From: Paraburkholderia solitsugae
Lineage (GTDB): Bacteria; Pseudomonadota; Gammaproteobacteria; Burkholderiales; Burkholderiaceae
Direction: 5' to 3'
Assembly: GCF_013177695.1 (NCBI RefSeq)
Contig: NZ_WOEY01000130.1
Location: 107,791-171,790, forward strand
DNA length: 64,000 nucleotides
The position numbers were made by a program, and so were the translations under genes. A model generated the notes under the pieces. That model saw only the letters and a program-made list of their open reading frames with translations, made no database searches and was not told where the DNA came from. Positions 43,293 to 52,535 of the stretch are shown piece by piece (position 1 is the stretch's first letter; each line of letters starts with the position of its first letter).

Positions 43293-44735
43293 ATGACCTT
43301 ACCTGACCGATCAAAAAATCAGCAAGATCTTCTACAGTCTGTCCCTTCTTTAGTTCCAGCTGCATCTGTCCCTCGGAGGAAATTTCTTGCCGGCCTGGTC
43401 GCAGGCGCCGGATCAATTGCGCTTTCCGCGTGCGGTGGCGGTTCGAGCGCCGACTCGCCTGCCGCGGTGGCCAACGACGCGAGCGTGGCCAACAGGGCCA
43501 CTTCAAGTAGTTTTACCGTGACAGCCCCCAAGGCCAACGCGACGGTATCCGGTACTGTCACGGTGACCGGCACGGCTGGCAGCAATTGGGTCAACGTGTG
43601 CGTGTTCGACCACGCGAGTGGCGCCAAGATTGGTGCCGACACGAAGCCGAGCAGCGGTAAGTTCGCTATCCCGATTGATACGACCCAACTTTCCACGGGC
43701 TCGCACCAGTTCGACGTGATGGGATTCACCGTCGCGGCGGGACAACCGGGCGGCACCAAGACCACGTCGTCTGTCACAGTCACGGTCGCGAGCACGACTT
43801 CCGGCGCACTGTTCTACGGCATGAACGGCCACCTTGCCTATCCCAACGGCATCTACCACACCATGTCGGCGGCCGCCCAGTTGGCCTTGCTCCAGGATCT
43901 TGGCGTCACAAACTATCGCGTCGACGTAGCGGATGGCGGCATGGCCCAAACAGTTGCCAACGCACTGACCGGTGCGTTTGCCGGCAGCGGGGTCGCCATC
44001 ATGCCGGTGCTCAATCCCGTTTCGGCCGGCTGGGATCAGACAGGTACGGAAGCGGCGGCCTACACCCTGGGCTACAACCTGGGGGTCGCATGCACCACGC
44101 CGCTTAAGGGGCTCGTCAAATACATCGAGTGCGGCAATGAACTCGACTCGGACGGCCTGGTTACGAACGGTGACGGCAGCAACACGAGCAACTATAGCCC
44201 CGCTATCTGGCCGGCATTCCGCGGTGTCATCCGTGGCATGATCGACGGGGTCAAGGCGGTCGACCCGACGATCCAGTGCGGCGTCAATGTCGGTATCCCG
44301 CTCGCGTATCGCGCGTTGCAGATGCTGTGGACCGGCATCACGCCTGACGGCTCTGCTAATGGCGTTTCCGGTGCGGCGATCCTCCGCTGGGACTACACGA
44401 CGTACCACTGGTACCAGAGTTCAGGCGACATCCAGTGTGGATGGCAAAATAATGCATGCCTGAACGTACTGCAAGTTCTGAAGGATTCCTTTAACTTGCC
44501 GATCTGGTTGACGGAATGGGGTTGGTCCGGCGCCCAGGATACCCCGGCGCAAGCGGCTAGCTACGTGACCGCGGCGCTGACGGAGTACCGGTCGCTCATG
44601 AGTCAATACAACATTCAGTCCATCATGATGTATTGCCTCATCGATCCGGACTACGGCCTCGTGCAAGAGGATGGCGTCACGAAGAACCCGGCCTACACGA
44701 GCTTCAAGCAATTCGTGGCCGCGAATCCGGTCTGA
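43293..44735 (+). CDS. exported clan GH-A glycosidase, predicted Tat lipoprotein
   Basis: A 480-residue protein. PRRKFLAGLVAGAGSIALSAC combines a twin-arginine motif with a lipobox (LSAC), so it is probably Tat-exported and lipid-anchored. A Ser/Thr-rich linker and an Ig-like beta-sandwich (about 70-165, TVTAPKANATVSGTVTVTG) precede a TIM-barrel. There ECGNELD near 282 gives the acid/base Glu and WLTEWGWSG near 407 the nucleophile Glu. It may cut or remodel the polysaccharide at the envelope. Its ATG has no Shine-Dalgarno site and an in-frame stop lies just upstream, so no better start exists. A strong terminator follows. Confidence 0.85.
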   Translation: MTLPDRSKNQQDLLQSVPSLVPAASVPRRKFLAGLVAGAGSIALSACGGGSSADSPAAVANDASVANRATSSSFTVTAPKANATVSGTVTVTGTAGSNWVNVCVFDHASGAKIGADTKPSSGKFAIPIDTTQLSTGSHQFDVMGFTVAAGQPGGTKTTSSVTVTVASTTSGALFYGMNGHLAYPNGIYHTMSAAAQLALLQDLGVTNYRVDVADGGMAQTVANALTGAFAGSGVAIMPVLNPVSAGWDQTGTEAAAYTLGYNLGVACTTPLKGLVKYIECGNELDSDGLVTNGDGSNTSNYSPAIWPAFRGVIRGMIDGVKAVDPTIQCGVNVGIPLAYRALQMLWTGITPDGSANGVSGAAILRWDYTTYHWYQSSGDIQCGWQNNACLNVLQVLKDSFNLPIWLTEWGWSGAQDTPAQAASYVTAALTEYRSLMSQYNIQSIMMYCLIDPDYGLVQEDGVTKNPAYTSFKQFVAANPV

Positions 44736-44791
44736 CCCGACTCATCGCGCTAGCGTACTAATGTACTAGCGAACCAAAGCCTTCACCTCCG

Positions 44792-44835
44792 CAGCCCACG
44801 CGCTCTCTCCGAGCCGTGGGCTGTTTCTTTTTGTC
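44792..44835 (+). terminator. rho-independent terminator after the glycosidase
   Basis: CAGCCCACG pairs with CGTGGGCTG, with an inner GCTC/GAGC stem and a short loop, followed by TTTCTTTTTG. It ends the glycosidase transcript and separates it from wzc. Confidence 0.88.
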
Positions 44836-44867
44836 CAAAAAACTGCGCGACGCCACTTTGGACTCGT

Positions 44868-44881
44868 GTGCGATATAGCAC
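44868..44881. promoter_or_regulatory. near-exact cluster operator box upstream of the Wzc-type gene
   Basis: GTGCG-ATAT-AGCAC has one mismatch to the core and is otherwise identical to the perfect palindrome at 32074; the 16-mer TGTGC-N6-GCACA is intact. It lies 111 bp upstream of the start at 44993, after the terminator. Confidence 0.52.
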
Positions 44882-44992
44882 AGACGGCGTTGCTGCGGCG
44901 CCACAATCTGTGCGATCTGTGAGGCGCGTTCGAGGAGCGGCGCTCCCGAGCCAGCGATTCGTTCCGGTTCCAATCAACAAGGAGTCCGTCGT

Positions 44993-47344
44993 ATGAATAC
45001 GAGTGTTTCCGGTAATACGCCGGGTGTGCTGCGGAACAACGTGGACGCATTCTCCGCCGGCGAACTGGCACAGCTGATCGTGGACAATCTGGGGCTGGTG
45101 ATCTGCATTGTCCTCCTGGTGACGGGGCTATCTGCGCTGTATGCATTCGCGGCAACTCCTGTCTATTCCGCGGATGCGGTGGTCAAGGTCGATTTCCCTC
45201 AGCCCAACGCGCTCGGTGAGGCTTCGAAGGCGCAGGAGCAAGTCATTCCCCCCACGCTCCCCACCGAGGCCGAAATCCAGATCATCCAAAGCCGGAGCGT
45301 GCTTGAGCCGGTGATCAAGAAATTCAAGCAGGACATCTCAATTACGCCGCACCACATCCCGGTTATCGGCGCGATCACCCGGCAATTCGCCACGCCGGGC
45401 ACGCCGATGCCGGCGCCCATCGGTTTGACCTCTTATGCATGGGGCGGCGAGGACGCATCCGTCGGCTCACTGACCGTCCCGGCCAGCCTCGAAGACAAAC
45501 CCCTGACACTGACCGTCCTCGATGGCGGCCGCTACCGTCTCGCCGATCCGACGACCGGACGCACGCTCGTCGAGGGTGCACCTGGCGCACCGGGCGAGGC
45601 TAACGGTGTGGCGCTCACCATGGAGCGGCTCATCGCGCGCCCTGGAACCGAATTCACGATCGTGCGCTTTAGCGATGTCAATGCAATCGAACGCTTCTTG
45701 CATCAGTTGAAAGTTAGCGAGTCGGGCAAGGACACCGGCGTTGTGCAGATCGTCTATGAAAACGCTGATCCGGAACTGGCTCAGGCTATTGCCAACGGCA
45801 TCGCCCAAGGCTATATCGCTTCCCATATCGCCCAGCACCGCGCAGAGGCCCTCACGACCCGTGAGTTCATTGTCGGAGAGCTGCCACAGCTTCGCGCCAA
45901 CCTGACGCAAGCAGAGGCCGAACTGAGCCAGTACAGAACCGCGTCAAGCTCGATGCAGGCGGGTACCGAAGCCGCGTCCTACCTCCAAGGCAGCATTGAA
46001 TTCGACCGCCAGATCGCGCTGCTCAAGGTACAGAAAGCGGCGCTGGAAAGTCACTTTGCGCCAACCTCACGCGACGTGCAGACCGTCGATAGCCAACTCC
46101 AGCTTCTTCAAAATGCTAAAAGCGCGTTCGAAGCGCGCTTCGACCAGTTGCCCGCCTCCGAGCGCCGCGCGGCCGACCTTACGCGCAACGTAAAGGTTGC
46201 TGAGGATATCTACGTTGCGATGGTCAACAAGTCTAATGAGCTGGCGGTGACACAGGCTGGCACACTCGGCAACGTGCACATCATCGACACCGCGCTGTTG
46301 CCCGTGGACCCTGTGAAACCCAAACGCCCCCTGATTATCGGCGTGGGCGCTGTCGGCGGGTTGATGGCGGCGATCCTGTACGTCTTTATCCGGCGCCTGG
46401 GGTCGTCCGCCGTTGAGAACTCGCGGGCGGCCGAGCGCCATCTGAACCTGCCGGTCTTTGGTCACGTGTTGTTCAGTGACGAGCAGGCCCGGTTGGACCG
46501 CGCGCAGATTTCGAACTCGCAGTCGGAGAAGAGACGCATCTCCGGTAGTGCGCAACAAAAAGTGGCCGACCGCGCAACCAGACCACCCGCCAGATTGACC
46601 TATGCCGGCGCTGTTTCGCAAAACATCTTGTTCGCGGCCGGCCGCTTCCTGCTCGCCACTGACGGGCACGACGACATACCGATTGAAGCCTTGCGGGGCA
46701 TACGTGCGTCGTTGCAGCGGCAGATTCGGGACGCCACGAATAACGTGCTTGTCGTGACGGGTGCCACGCCCGGCACGGGAAAAAGCTTTATATCGTCAAA
46801 TCTCGCGGTTCTCAACGCGGAGGCCGGCAAGCGAGTATTGCTGATCGACGGCGATATGCGCCGAGGCCAACTGGCCGCCACTTTTAAGCAGACCGGTGCC
46901 GGTGGCCTCGCCGAAGTCCTGAGTGGCGAGATCGACGTTGATCACGTCATTCGAAACACGGGTGTTCATGGACTTTCTTTCATTGCCGCAGGCCGGTTCC
47001 CAACCAATCCGTCGCAGTTGCTCTCGACGCCTCGCATGCATCAACTACTTAGCCATCTTGGCGAGCGATATGACTTGATCATCGTCGATACCCCGCCGGT
47101 GCTGGCGGTCAGCGATGCAAACCTGATCGCCTCCCTCGCGGGCTCGACGGTGCTTGTGGTACGCCCGAACGCCCAGAGCGAACGGGAACTGGGGGAAACC
47201 GCGCAACGTCTCGATCGCGCCGGCGCGCGTCTGGTCGGCATGATCTTCAACGCGATGCCGCGACGGCGCAGCGAGAAACGCAGCTATGGCTATGCGGTTG
47301 CCTATTCTGCAGCGAGTACCCCGCAACAGCATGTTGCATCGTGA
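44993..47344 (+). CDS. Wzc/BceF-type polysaccharide co-polymerase and tyrosine kinase
   Basis: A 783-residue inner-membrane protein that sets chain length and export of the polysaccharide through its BY-kinase cycle. It has a first helix (about 33-54), a large periplasmic domain with coiled coil (about 280-400), a second helix (about 440-462), and a cytoplasmic kinase with Walker A GATPGTGKS (near 590), A' VLLIDGDMR (near 615) and B LIIVDTPP (near 697). The C-terminal tyrosine tail is short (SYGYAVAY). It normally works with an outer-membrane Wza and a phosphatase Wzb; neither is encoded in this window, so they must lie elsewhere. A strong terminator ends the preceding unit. Confidence 0.95.
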   Translation: MNTSVSGNTPGVLRNNVDAFSAGELAQLIVDNLGLVICIVLLVTGLSALYAFAATPVYSADAVVKVDFPQPNALGEASKAQEQVIPPTLPTEAEIQIIQSRSVLEPVIKKFKQDISITPHHIPVIGAITRQFATPGTPMPAPIGLTSYAWGGEDASVGSLTVPASLEDKPLTLTVLDGGRYRLADPTTGRTLVEGAPGAPGEANGVALTMERLIARPGTEFTIVRFSDVNAIERFLHQLKVSESGKDTGVVQIVYENADPELAQAIANGIAQGYIASHIAQHRAEALTTREFIVGELPQLRANLTQAEAELSQYRTASSSMQAGTEAASYLQGSIEFDRQIALLKVQKAALESHFAPTSRDVQTVDSQLQLLQNAKSAFEARFDQLPASERRAADLTRNVKVAEDIYVAMVNKSNELAVTQAGTLGNVHIIDTALLPVDPVKPKRPLIIGVGAVGGLMAAILYVFIRRLGSSAVENSRAAERHLNLPVFGHVLFSDEQARLDRAQISNSQSEKRRISGSAQQKVADRATRPPARLTYAGAVSQNILFAAGRFLLATDGHDDIPIEALRGIRASLQRQIRDATNNVLVVTGATPGTGKSFISSNLAVLNAEAGKRVLLIDGDMRRGQLAATFKQTGAGGLAEVLSGEIDVDHVIRNTGVHGLSFIAAGRFPTNPSQLLSTPRMHQLLSHLGERYDLIIVDTPPVLAVSDANLIASLAGSTVLVVRPNAQSERELGETAQRLDRAGARLVGMIFNAMPRRRSEKRSYGYAVAYSAASTPQQHVAS

Positions 47345-47358
47345 TCGCCGTCGGCGTG

Positions 47359-47396
47359 CGTTCCTATCCAGTTGCCTGGGCAGCCGGATAGGAACG
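47359..47396. terminator. strong hairpin after the Wzc-type gene
   Basis: CGTTCCTATCC and GGATAGGAACG form a perfect 11-bp stem with a 16-base loop, 15 bp after the stop. No U-tract follows. It could pause polymerase or protect the upstream mRNA. Confidence 0.6.
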
Positions 47397-47412
47397 TGCT
47401 GGACGACTGGAG

Positions 47413-47437
47413 GAGGCAAGAGTAAGCGTCTTGCCTC
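47413..47437 (+). terminator. second hairpin between wzc and wzy-like genes
   Basis: GAGGCAAGA and TCTTGCCTC form a perfect 9-bp stem with a 7-base loop. GCGCGCTTTTG follows, with only four Ts, so it may be a partial terminator. It lies 24 bp before the next ATG, close to the ribosome site. Confidence 0.55.
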
Positions 47438-47461
47438 GCGCGCTTTTGCATTGAGAAAACA

Positions 47462-48625
47462 ATGTACTCCAGACTAATATCCGCGTTGTTCTACATGTTT
47501 TTCACTTGCGTGATTCTCAATCCGCAGGTGAACGGGACTACGTTATATTTTTATCTTGTGATCCCGTTTCTTGATCCGGGGTTCGCCCGTTTTCTTAGCG
47601 GTACGGCTCGTCGCTGGGCCGGCCCGCTGCTCATTGCGATGGCGGCAAGTGCGTTGACTTCTCCTTCCGGCGCGGCGCGAGTCCTGTCGATTGCGATCTG
47701 CATCGGCTACCTGATGTACACGACAGAACGCCGCATCAGCTATCTTCATCCATGGATGGTCATCAACGTCCTGTTCGCCATCGTGCAGTTCGCGATGTAC
47801 TACATCGACCATGATTTCGCGATGCTCCTCGGACCGACGAATCTTTCACAGCTGATCTGGGGGGACTATGCGACCAGCACCTATACGAACTTCTTCGAGG
47901 TGTTTTACTTTGCTCGCGTCTCGGGATTTTCGCGCGAGGCGGGATTCTTCTCTTCGCTGCTGGTGGCGTCTTTTGTCATGTACCTTTTCAGCGATTCACC
48001 CAACAAAAAAATAATCGCTATTTACCTCATCGGCCTCTTCATTAGCTTCTCGAAATCGTCGATGGTGCTTTTCCTTTTCGCTGCGCTCTATCCTGTGCGT
48101 GACAAATTGCGGTCGCTCCATCCACTGACGATACTGATTGCCTACTATGTGTTGGTTTCAGCGATCTCGCTGTATCTTGCTTCCAACGACTTCTTCGACT
48201 CGGAAACATTTGGCCACCGGCTGGCCGGCTACGCGTTTATGTTCGATGCGCGGCTAGAGGATATTGTTACGGGCGTCACCGCACATGACATGATCGCGCA
48301 CTACAAGTATCTTCCCTACATCCGGCTGATCCAGGGCGATATGGAGGCCTCCGGCGTGCCGTTTGCCGGTCTCCCGGCCACGGTCGCTGAAATGGGGATC
48401 TTTAGTAGTTTGATTCTTCTCGGCGTCATCGCGTTTACTGCGAGTGACGGCTTCGTCATGCTGATTTTCCTGCTCGTCAGTGCCACCGTGAGCGTAACCA
48501 CTGTTACATCCTTTATTCCACTTGCATACCTGATTTGCTACTGGCCTCGGTTCGTGGCGTACAGCGCTGACCGCGTGGCGCTTTCGCAGCAATTCCAGCC
48601 ACTTCCACGGTATGGCAAGACTTAG
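47462..48625 (+). CDS. Wzy-like polysaccharide polymerase
   Basis: A 387-residue membrane protein with about ten helices and a large periplasmic loop (about 225-300, DFFDSETFGHRLAGYAFMFDARLED and after). The position between the co-polymerase and late modification genes, and the conserved RVSGFSREAGFFSSLLV segment, support a Wzy that joins repeat units in the periplasm. Wzy proteins are poorly conserved, so the call rests on topology and context. The start ATG at 47462 has no strong Shine-Dalgarno site, and two hairpins lie just upstream, so translation may be controlled. Confidence 0.78.
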   Translation: MYSRLISALFYMFFTCVILNPQVNGTTLYFYLVIPFLDPGFARFLSGTARRWAGPLLIAMAASALTSPSGAARVLSIAICIGYLMYTTERRISYLHPWMVINVLFAIVQFAMYYIDHDFAMLLGPTNLSQLIWGDYATSTYTNFFEVFYFARVSGFSREAGFFSSLLVASFVMYLFSDSPNKKIIAIYLIGLFISFSKSSMVLFLFAALYPVRDKLRSLHPLTILIAYYVLVSAISLYLASNDFFDSETFGHRLAGYAFMFDARLEDIVTGVTAHDMIAHYKYLPYIRLIQGDMEASGVPFAGLPATVAEMGIFSSLILLGVIAFTASDGFVMLIFLLVSATVSVTTVTSFIPLAYLICYWPRFVAYSADRVALSQQFQPLPRYGKT

Positions 48626-48698
48626 TTTCACCGTGTCAGTGTGACGGACTGCGACACGATTTCCCTCCCAATTTATTCTTCCGATTTTTTCGACGATT

Positions 48699-48712
48699 GT
48701 GCGCCTGCGCAC
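48699..48712. promoter_or_regulatory. cluster operator box upstream of the ATP-grasp gene
   Basis: Exact core GTGCG-CCTG-CGCAC (16-mer TGTGCGCCTGCGCACT), 138 bp before the ATG at 48851. It would control the ATP-grasp, FAD, deacetylase and glycosyltransferase run. Confidence 0.6.
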
Positions 48713-48850
48713 TGAGCGGGACGCTCTGCGCCCGTAGGGTTAACGCGCAGCAAAAGGCTCGATCGGCAGTACGGTGAGACTGTCGACAGCGCAACTTCCA
48801 GCGATGCTTTCAAGAGCTCACGTACGTACGATGACCAGGGAATCGATAGT

Positions 48851-50041
48851 ATGGCGAGCCGATACGGTTCTGATCAGATAGCAGGGGTCGTTGTGGGAGC
48901 CTCGCTGAACGGACTCGGCGTGGCGAGGTCGCTCGCCTGCGCGCGCATTCCGGTCATAGCAGTCGATACAAAGATGACTCGTTCGGGAATGTGGAGCCGC
49001 CACGTACGCGCTCACTTCATCAAAAGCCTTATCGGAAAAGATTTTGTCGACGACATGATCGAGCTGGGCAAACGGTTCAGTCAGCCCCCCGTTCTTATAT
49101 TGACCGAAGAAGACGCGGTGCATGCAGTGTCGGAAAATCGCGAAGCGCTTGCCCGCTGGTTTCGCTTCCGCCTTCCGGTGGACGCCACCGTCAAGATGTT
49201 GTGTAGCAAGGCAAGTTTTCACGACTTCGCCCTGAAGCATCACTTTCCGGTTCCGCGGTCCGTGATTCTCGAGAAACTGTCCGACATTGAATATCTATCG
49301 GAATTACGCTATCCGTGTGTGTTGAAGCCGGACGACAAGCGCAATGTATTGAGGGGCGAGAGGGAGCGCGCGGTTCGCGTCGACTCGCTTGGTGCTGCAC
49401 GCGCGCAGGCTATCGCGATGCTTGCCACGCCTGGCGGCGTCGTGGCTCAGGAGTGGATCGAGGGGCCTGACAGCAACATCTATTTCACGCTTTTCTATCG
49501 GGGGAGCGGTGGGAGCGTGGTCAGCATCTTTACCGGGCGCAAGGTTCTCAGTTCTCCGCCCGGTGTCGGGAATACCGCCGTATGCGTTGCCGCACCCGAA
49601 GCACGCGAAGTGCTCGAACCGTTGACATTGTCGTTTGCCGAGCAGGCGGGCTTCGAAGGCATGGGTAGCATCGAATACAAGTGGGACGGCAACCATAGGC
49701 AGTTCGTGATGGTCGAGCCGACGGTCGGCCGTACGGACTGGCAGGAAGAAATCGCCACGCTGTGCGGGGTCAACATTCCGCTTGCCGCTTACCGGCATGA
49801 ACTCGGACTGCCGCCCGTACCCGACCCATCGAACCGGGTACCGGTCGCGTGGCGTGCGACGTTGGCCGAGCGCGTGCCGCTTCATCTACTGGGCGAGCGC
49901 ACGAAGATCGTTGATGGATATTTTCGCTGGAGCGATCCTTTTCCTGCATTGCAATTTTATTGCCTTCTCAGTCCGCTGCAGCGCTTGAGGCGCGCATGGA
50001 AGGCGACCACGGCACTCAAACTGCTGCAGGTGAAGGTTTAG
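48851..50041 (+). CDS. ATP-grasp ligase-like protein
   Basis: A 396-residue protein of the ATP-grasp superfamily, carboxylate-amine ligase type. Its N-terminal Rossmann-like domain (GVVVGASLNGLGVARSLA) and central domain (YPCVLKPDDKRNVLRG, VVAQEWIEGPDSNIYFTLFY, MGSIEYKWDGNHRQFVMVEPTVGR) carry the ATP-binding Lys, the hinge Glu and metal-binding Glu/Asn-type residues. Members join a carboxylate to an amine using ATP; here the product may be an amino-acid decoration of a uronic acid or amino sugar (inference). I chose the ATG at 48851, with AGGGA nine bases upstream. The next gene starts 97 bp on. Confidence 0.82.
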   Translation: MASRYGSDQIAGVVVGASLNGLGVARSLACARIPVIAVDTKMTRSGMWSRHVRAHFIKSLIGKDFVDDMIELGKRFSQPPVLILTEEDAVHAVSENREALARWFRFRLPVDATVKMLCSKASFHDFALKHHFPVPRSVILEKLSDIEYLSELRYPCVLKPDDKRNVLRGERERAVRVDSLGAARAQAIAMLATPGGVVAQEWIEGPDSNIYFTLFYRGSGGSVVSIFTGRKVLSSPPGVGNTAVCVAAPEAREVLEPLTLSFAEQAGFEGMGSIEYKWDGNHRQFVMVEPTVGRTDWQEEIATLCGVNIPLAAYRHELGLPPVPDPSNRVPVAWRATLAERVPLHLLGERTKIVDGYFRWSDPFPALQFYCLLSPLQRLRRAWKATTALKLLQVKV

Positions 50042-50138
50042 CGTGGGCTGGTATTTGCAACGTGTCGTGCTTCGCGGCGCCGGCCTCGAGCATGGCCGCC
50101 TGGAAGCCGTGAGTGCTGTCCCTGGATGGAGATGATCA

Positions 50139-51392
50139 ATGTCGTTCACTGACACCGCAATCATTGGCGCAGGGCCATATGGATCGTCTTTGGCCGCACA
50201 CCTGAGCGCCGTGGGTGTGGCCCATCAGATTCTCGGGCAGCCGATGCGCGCCTGGATCAACTTCATGCCGCCCGGCATGCTCCTGCGTTCCGAGGCGTTC
50301 GCGTCGAACCTCCATGCGCCGCAACGCGGATTCACGCTCGAGGATTACTACCGCCAGAAGGGGATGCGCTATCAGCCGATGGGCATGGAGTTGCCGCTCG
50401 AGACGTTCGTGGACTACGCGCGTTGGTTTCAATCGAATCTTGTCGACGATATCCAGGCGGTCGACGTCGTCAATCTGCGACGTGTCGACGGGCACTTTCA
50501 ATTGGCGTTGAGCGATGGCCGCTCTCTCGTTGCGCGCAAGGTGGTGGTCGCTTTAGGACTCAAAGGGTTCGCGCAAACCCCGGCCGCACTGCAAGGCTTG
50601 CCTGAACGCTATGCCTCTCATTCGGCGCTATATGGCGACCTCGCATGGGCGCAAGGCAAAGACGTCGCGATTGTCGGCGGCGGACAGTCTGCGCTGGGAC
50701 TCGCCGCGCTGCTGCACGAGCAAGGATCGCGGGTTCACATACTCATGCGCGAAGCGGGCGTGATATGGCATCCACGGCCGCAAGCTTCGCGCGGCCTCCT
50801 GGCCCGGTTGGTGCGCCCCGACGCTGGCTTGGGACGAGGCTGGCGCTCGCTCTTCCTGTCTGAATATCCGCACCTTTTCCATATGCTCGGTCGAGCGCGG
50901 CGCCAGCAGATCATGGAGAAGTCGTACGGAGCGTCCGGCGCCTGGTGGCTGCGCGATCGCGTCGTCGGCAAGGTGAAGATCTCGTTTCGAACCGAGGTCC
51001 GCTCCGCCGCTATCGAGAAGGATCAGGTCATCCTGCGCGTGATAAGCGAGAACCAGGAATCGTCCGTTGCCGCCGATCATGTCATCGCCGCGACGGGCTT
51101 CAAGACCGATATGCGACAGCATGCGTTTCTATCGAAAGACATCGTGGACGCGATTTCGCTCGACGGCGGCCTGCCCGAACTCACGTCCAACTTCGAAACC
51201 CAGGTTCGTGGCCTCTATGTGATCGGGCCGGCCTCCGCTCACAGCTTTGGGCCTGTCATGCGTTTTGTCTACGGCGCGAGGCACGCAGCGCCCGGTGTTG
51301 CGCGGCATATAGCCAATTCGTTGAAAGTGGGCGCGAGAGAGGGCGCGTGGTCCTCTGCCAAAGGCCCCGTGCTCGAGCGAACGGGTGAGTAG
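50139..51392 (+). CDS. FAD/NAD(P)-dependent monooxygenase-like protein
   Basis: A 417-residue flavoprotein of the SidA/FMO-like group. IIGAGPYGSSLAAHL (FAD site, residues 7-21), IVGGGQSALGLAALL (NADPH site, near 183) and ATGFKTD (near 326) are the three marks. Members hydroxylate amines, for example ornithine or lysine N-hydroxylases, or act as oxidases. Next to an ATP-grasp ligase and a deacetylase, it may act on an amine or amide in the glycan precursor (inference); a role unrelated to N-hydroxylation is possible because the usual start-region motif differs. No frameshift is seen. Confidence 0.8.
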   Translation: MSFTDTAIIGAGPYGSSLAAHLSAVGVAHQILGQPMRAWINFMPPGMLLRSEAFASNLHAPQRGFTLEDYYRQKGMRYQPMGMELPLETFVDYARWFQSNLVDDIQAVDVVNLRRVDGHFQLALSDGRSLVARKVVVALGLKGFAQTPAALQGLPERYASHSALYGDLAWAQGKDVAIVGGGQSALGLAALLHEQGSRVHILMREAGVIWHPRPQASRGLLARLVRPDAGLGRGWRSLFLSEYPHLFHMLGRARRQQIMEKSYGASGAWWLRDRVVGKVKISFRTEVRSAAIEKDQVILRVISENQESSVAADHVIAATGFKTDMRQHAFLSKDIVDAISLDGGLPELTSNFETQVRGLYVIGPASAHSFGPVMRFVYGARHAAPGVARHIANSLKVGAREGAWSSAKGPVLERTGE

Positions 51393-51503
51393 CCGGATCT
51401 TTTCAGGCAGTCCGCCCGGTCCTTGATGTCCAGCATCAGCACAAGACCGGGCGCAGTCATCGCGGCACCGGGTTCTTCGAAACGCACAGAACGGAGAGGC
51501 GAG

Positions 51504-52388
51504 ATGAATCGGGGTAAGGCATTGGTTAAAGAAGTTCTTGCTGTGCTGGTCGTCTTGACGGGCATTGCACGAGCGACGCGCGCGTGGCTATGGCGCGACC
51601 GGGTGGCGGTCCTGCTCTATCACGACCCCGACCCGGCGACGCTCGACAGGCATCTCACGTACCTTCGAAAAATATGTGATCTCGTGCCGCTGACAGACGT
51701 CGCCGCGCCCGGCCGCGGACGCCCCCGCGCGGCTATCACATTCGACGACGGGCATGTGGGCAACGCAGCGTTGCTGCCGATCTTCATCAAGCACAACGTG
51801 CGGCCGACGATCTTTCTCTGCAGTAGCATCGTCGGTCGTCCGCGCAGCCATTGGTGGCTGCATCCCGGTTCCGTGCAGGCGGGCCACGAACGGTTGAAGC
51901 ACATGACGAATGCGGAGCGTCTGGCCGAACTCGCGGCATACGGTTACCGCCAGGACGCCGATGATCGAGCGACCGGCCTCAGCACCGAGCAAATTGAAAC
52001 CATGCGTGTGTACGTGGACTTTCAGGCTCATACGCGGTTCCATCCCGTACTGACCCGTTGCAGCGATATCGAATGCGCAGACGAAATCGGCAACAGCAAG
52101 CATGAGATCGAGGTGCTGCTGCGCGATGTCTGCGAGCACTTTGCCTACCCGAACGGGAACTATGGCGATCGCGAAGTCAGTTTCGTGGAAGCGGCGGGAT
52201 ACAAGAGTGCACGTACATGCGACGTCGGTTGGAACGATCATCATAGTGATCCGTTTCGACTGCGCACGATTATCGTCGACGACAGTGCGACGACACAGCG
52301 ATTTGCCGCGCAATTGACCGGCATTCCGCTCTTCTTGCATTACCTGAAGAAAGGCGGCGGTTGGAACGGGCGGTTTCCTCAGTTTTAA
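51504..52388 (+). CDS. polysaccharide deacetylase family protein (NodB/CE4-like)
   Basis: A 294-residue NodB-homology protein. AITFDDGH near residue 77 supplies the catalytic Asp and metal Asp, DFQAHTRFHP near 173 the H-x3-H metal site, and FAYPNGNYGDRE the third motif. It removes acetyl from N-acetyl-hexosamine in glycan. An N-terminal hydrophobic stretch (VLAVLVVLTGIARA) is a signal anchor, so it acts at or across the inner membrane. I chose the ATG at 51504 because GGAG precedes it by seven bases; the longer frame from 51423 is not needed. Confidence 0.86.
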   Translation: MNRGKALVKEVLAVLVVLTGIARATRAWLWRDRVAVLLYHDPDPATLDRHLTYLRKICDLVPLTDVAAPGRGRPRAAITFDDGHVGNAALLPIFIKHNVRPTIFLCSSIVGRPRSHWWLHPGSVQAGHERLKHMTNAERLAELAAYGYRQDADDRATGLSTEQIETMRVYVDFQAHTRFHPVLTRCSDIECADEIGNSKHEIEVLLRDVCEHFAYPNGNYGDREVSFVEAAGYKSARTCDVGWNDHHSDPFRLRTIIVDDSATTQRFAAQLTGIPLFLHYLKKGGGWNGRFPQF

Positions 52389-52535
52389 TGGCGCGCTGCC
52401 GTTATGTTGCGCTACGTGTACTGGCAAACATAGCCGTCGAATTGGACGCGCTAAGATCTCCCGAGCGAGAAATTCCGGCCGATACCGTCCACGTTTTGCG
52501 TGATCCCATTTGTGCGATTAAAAAGGAGCGGGGAG

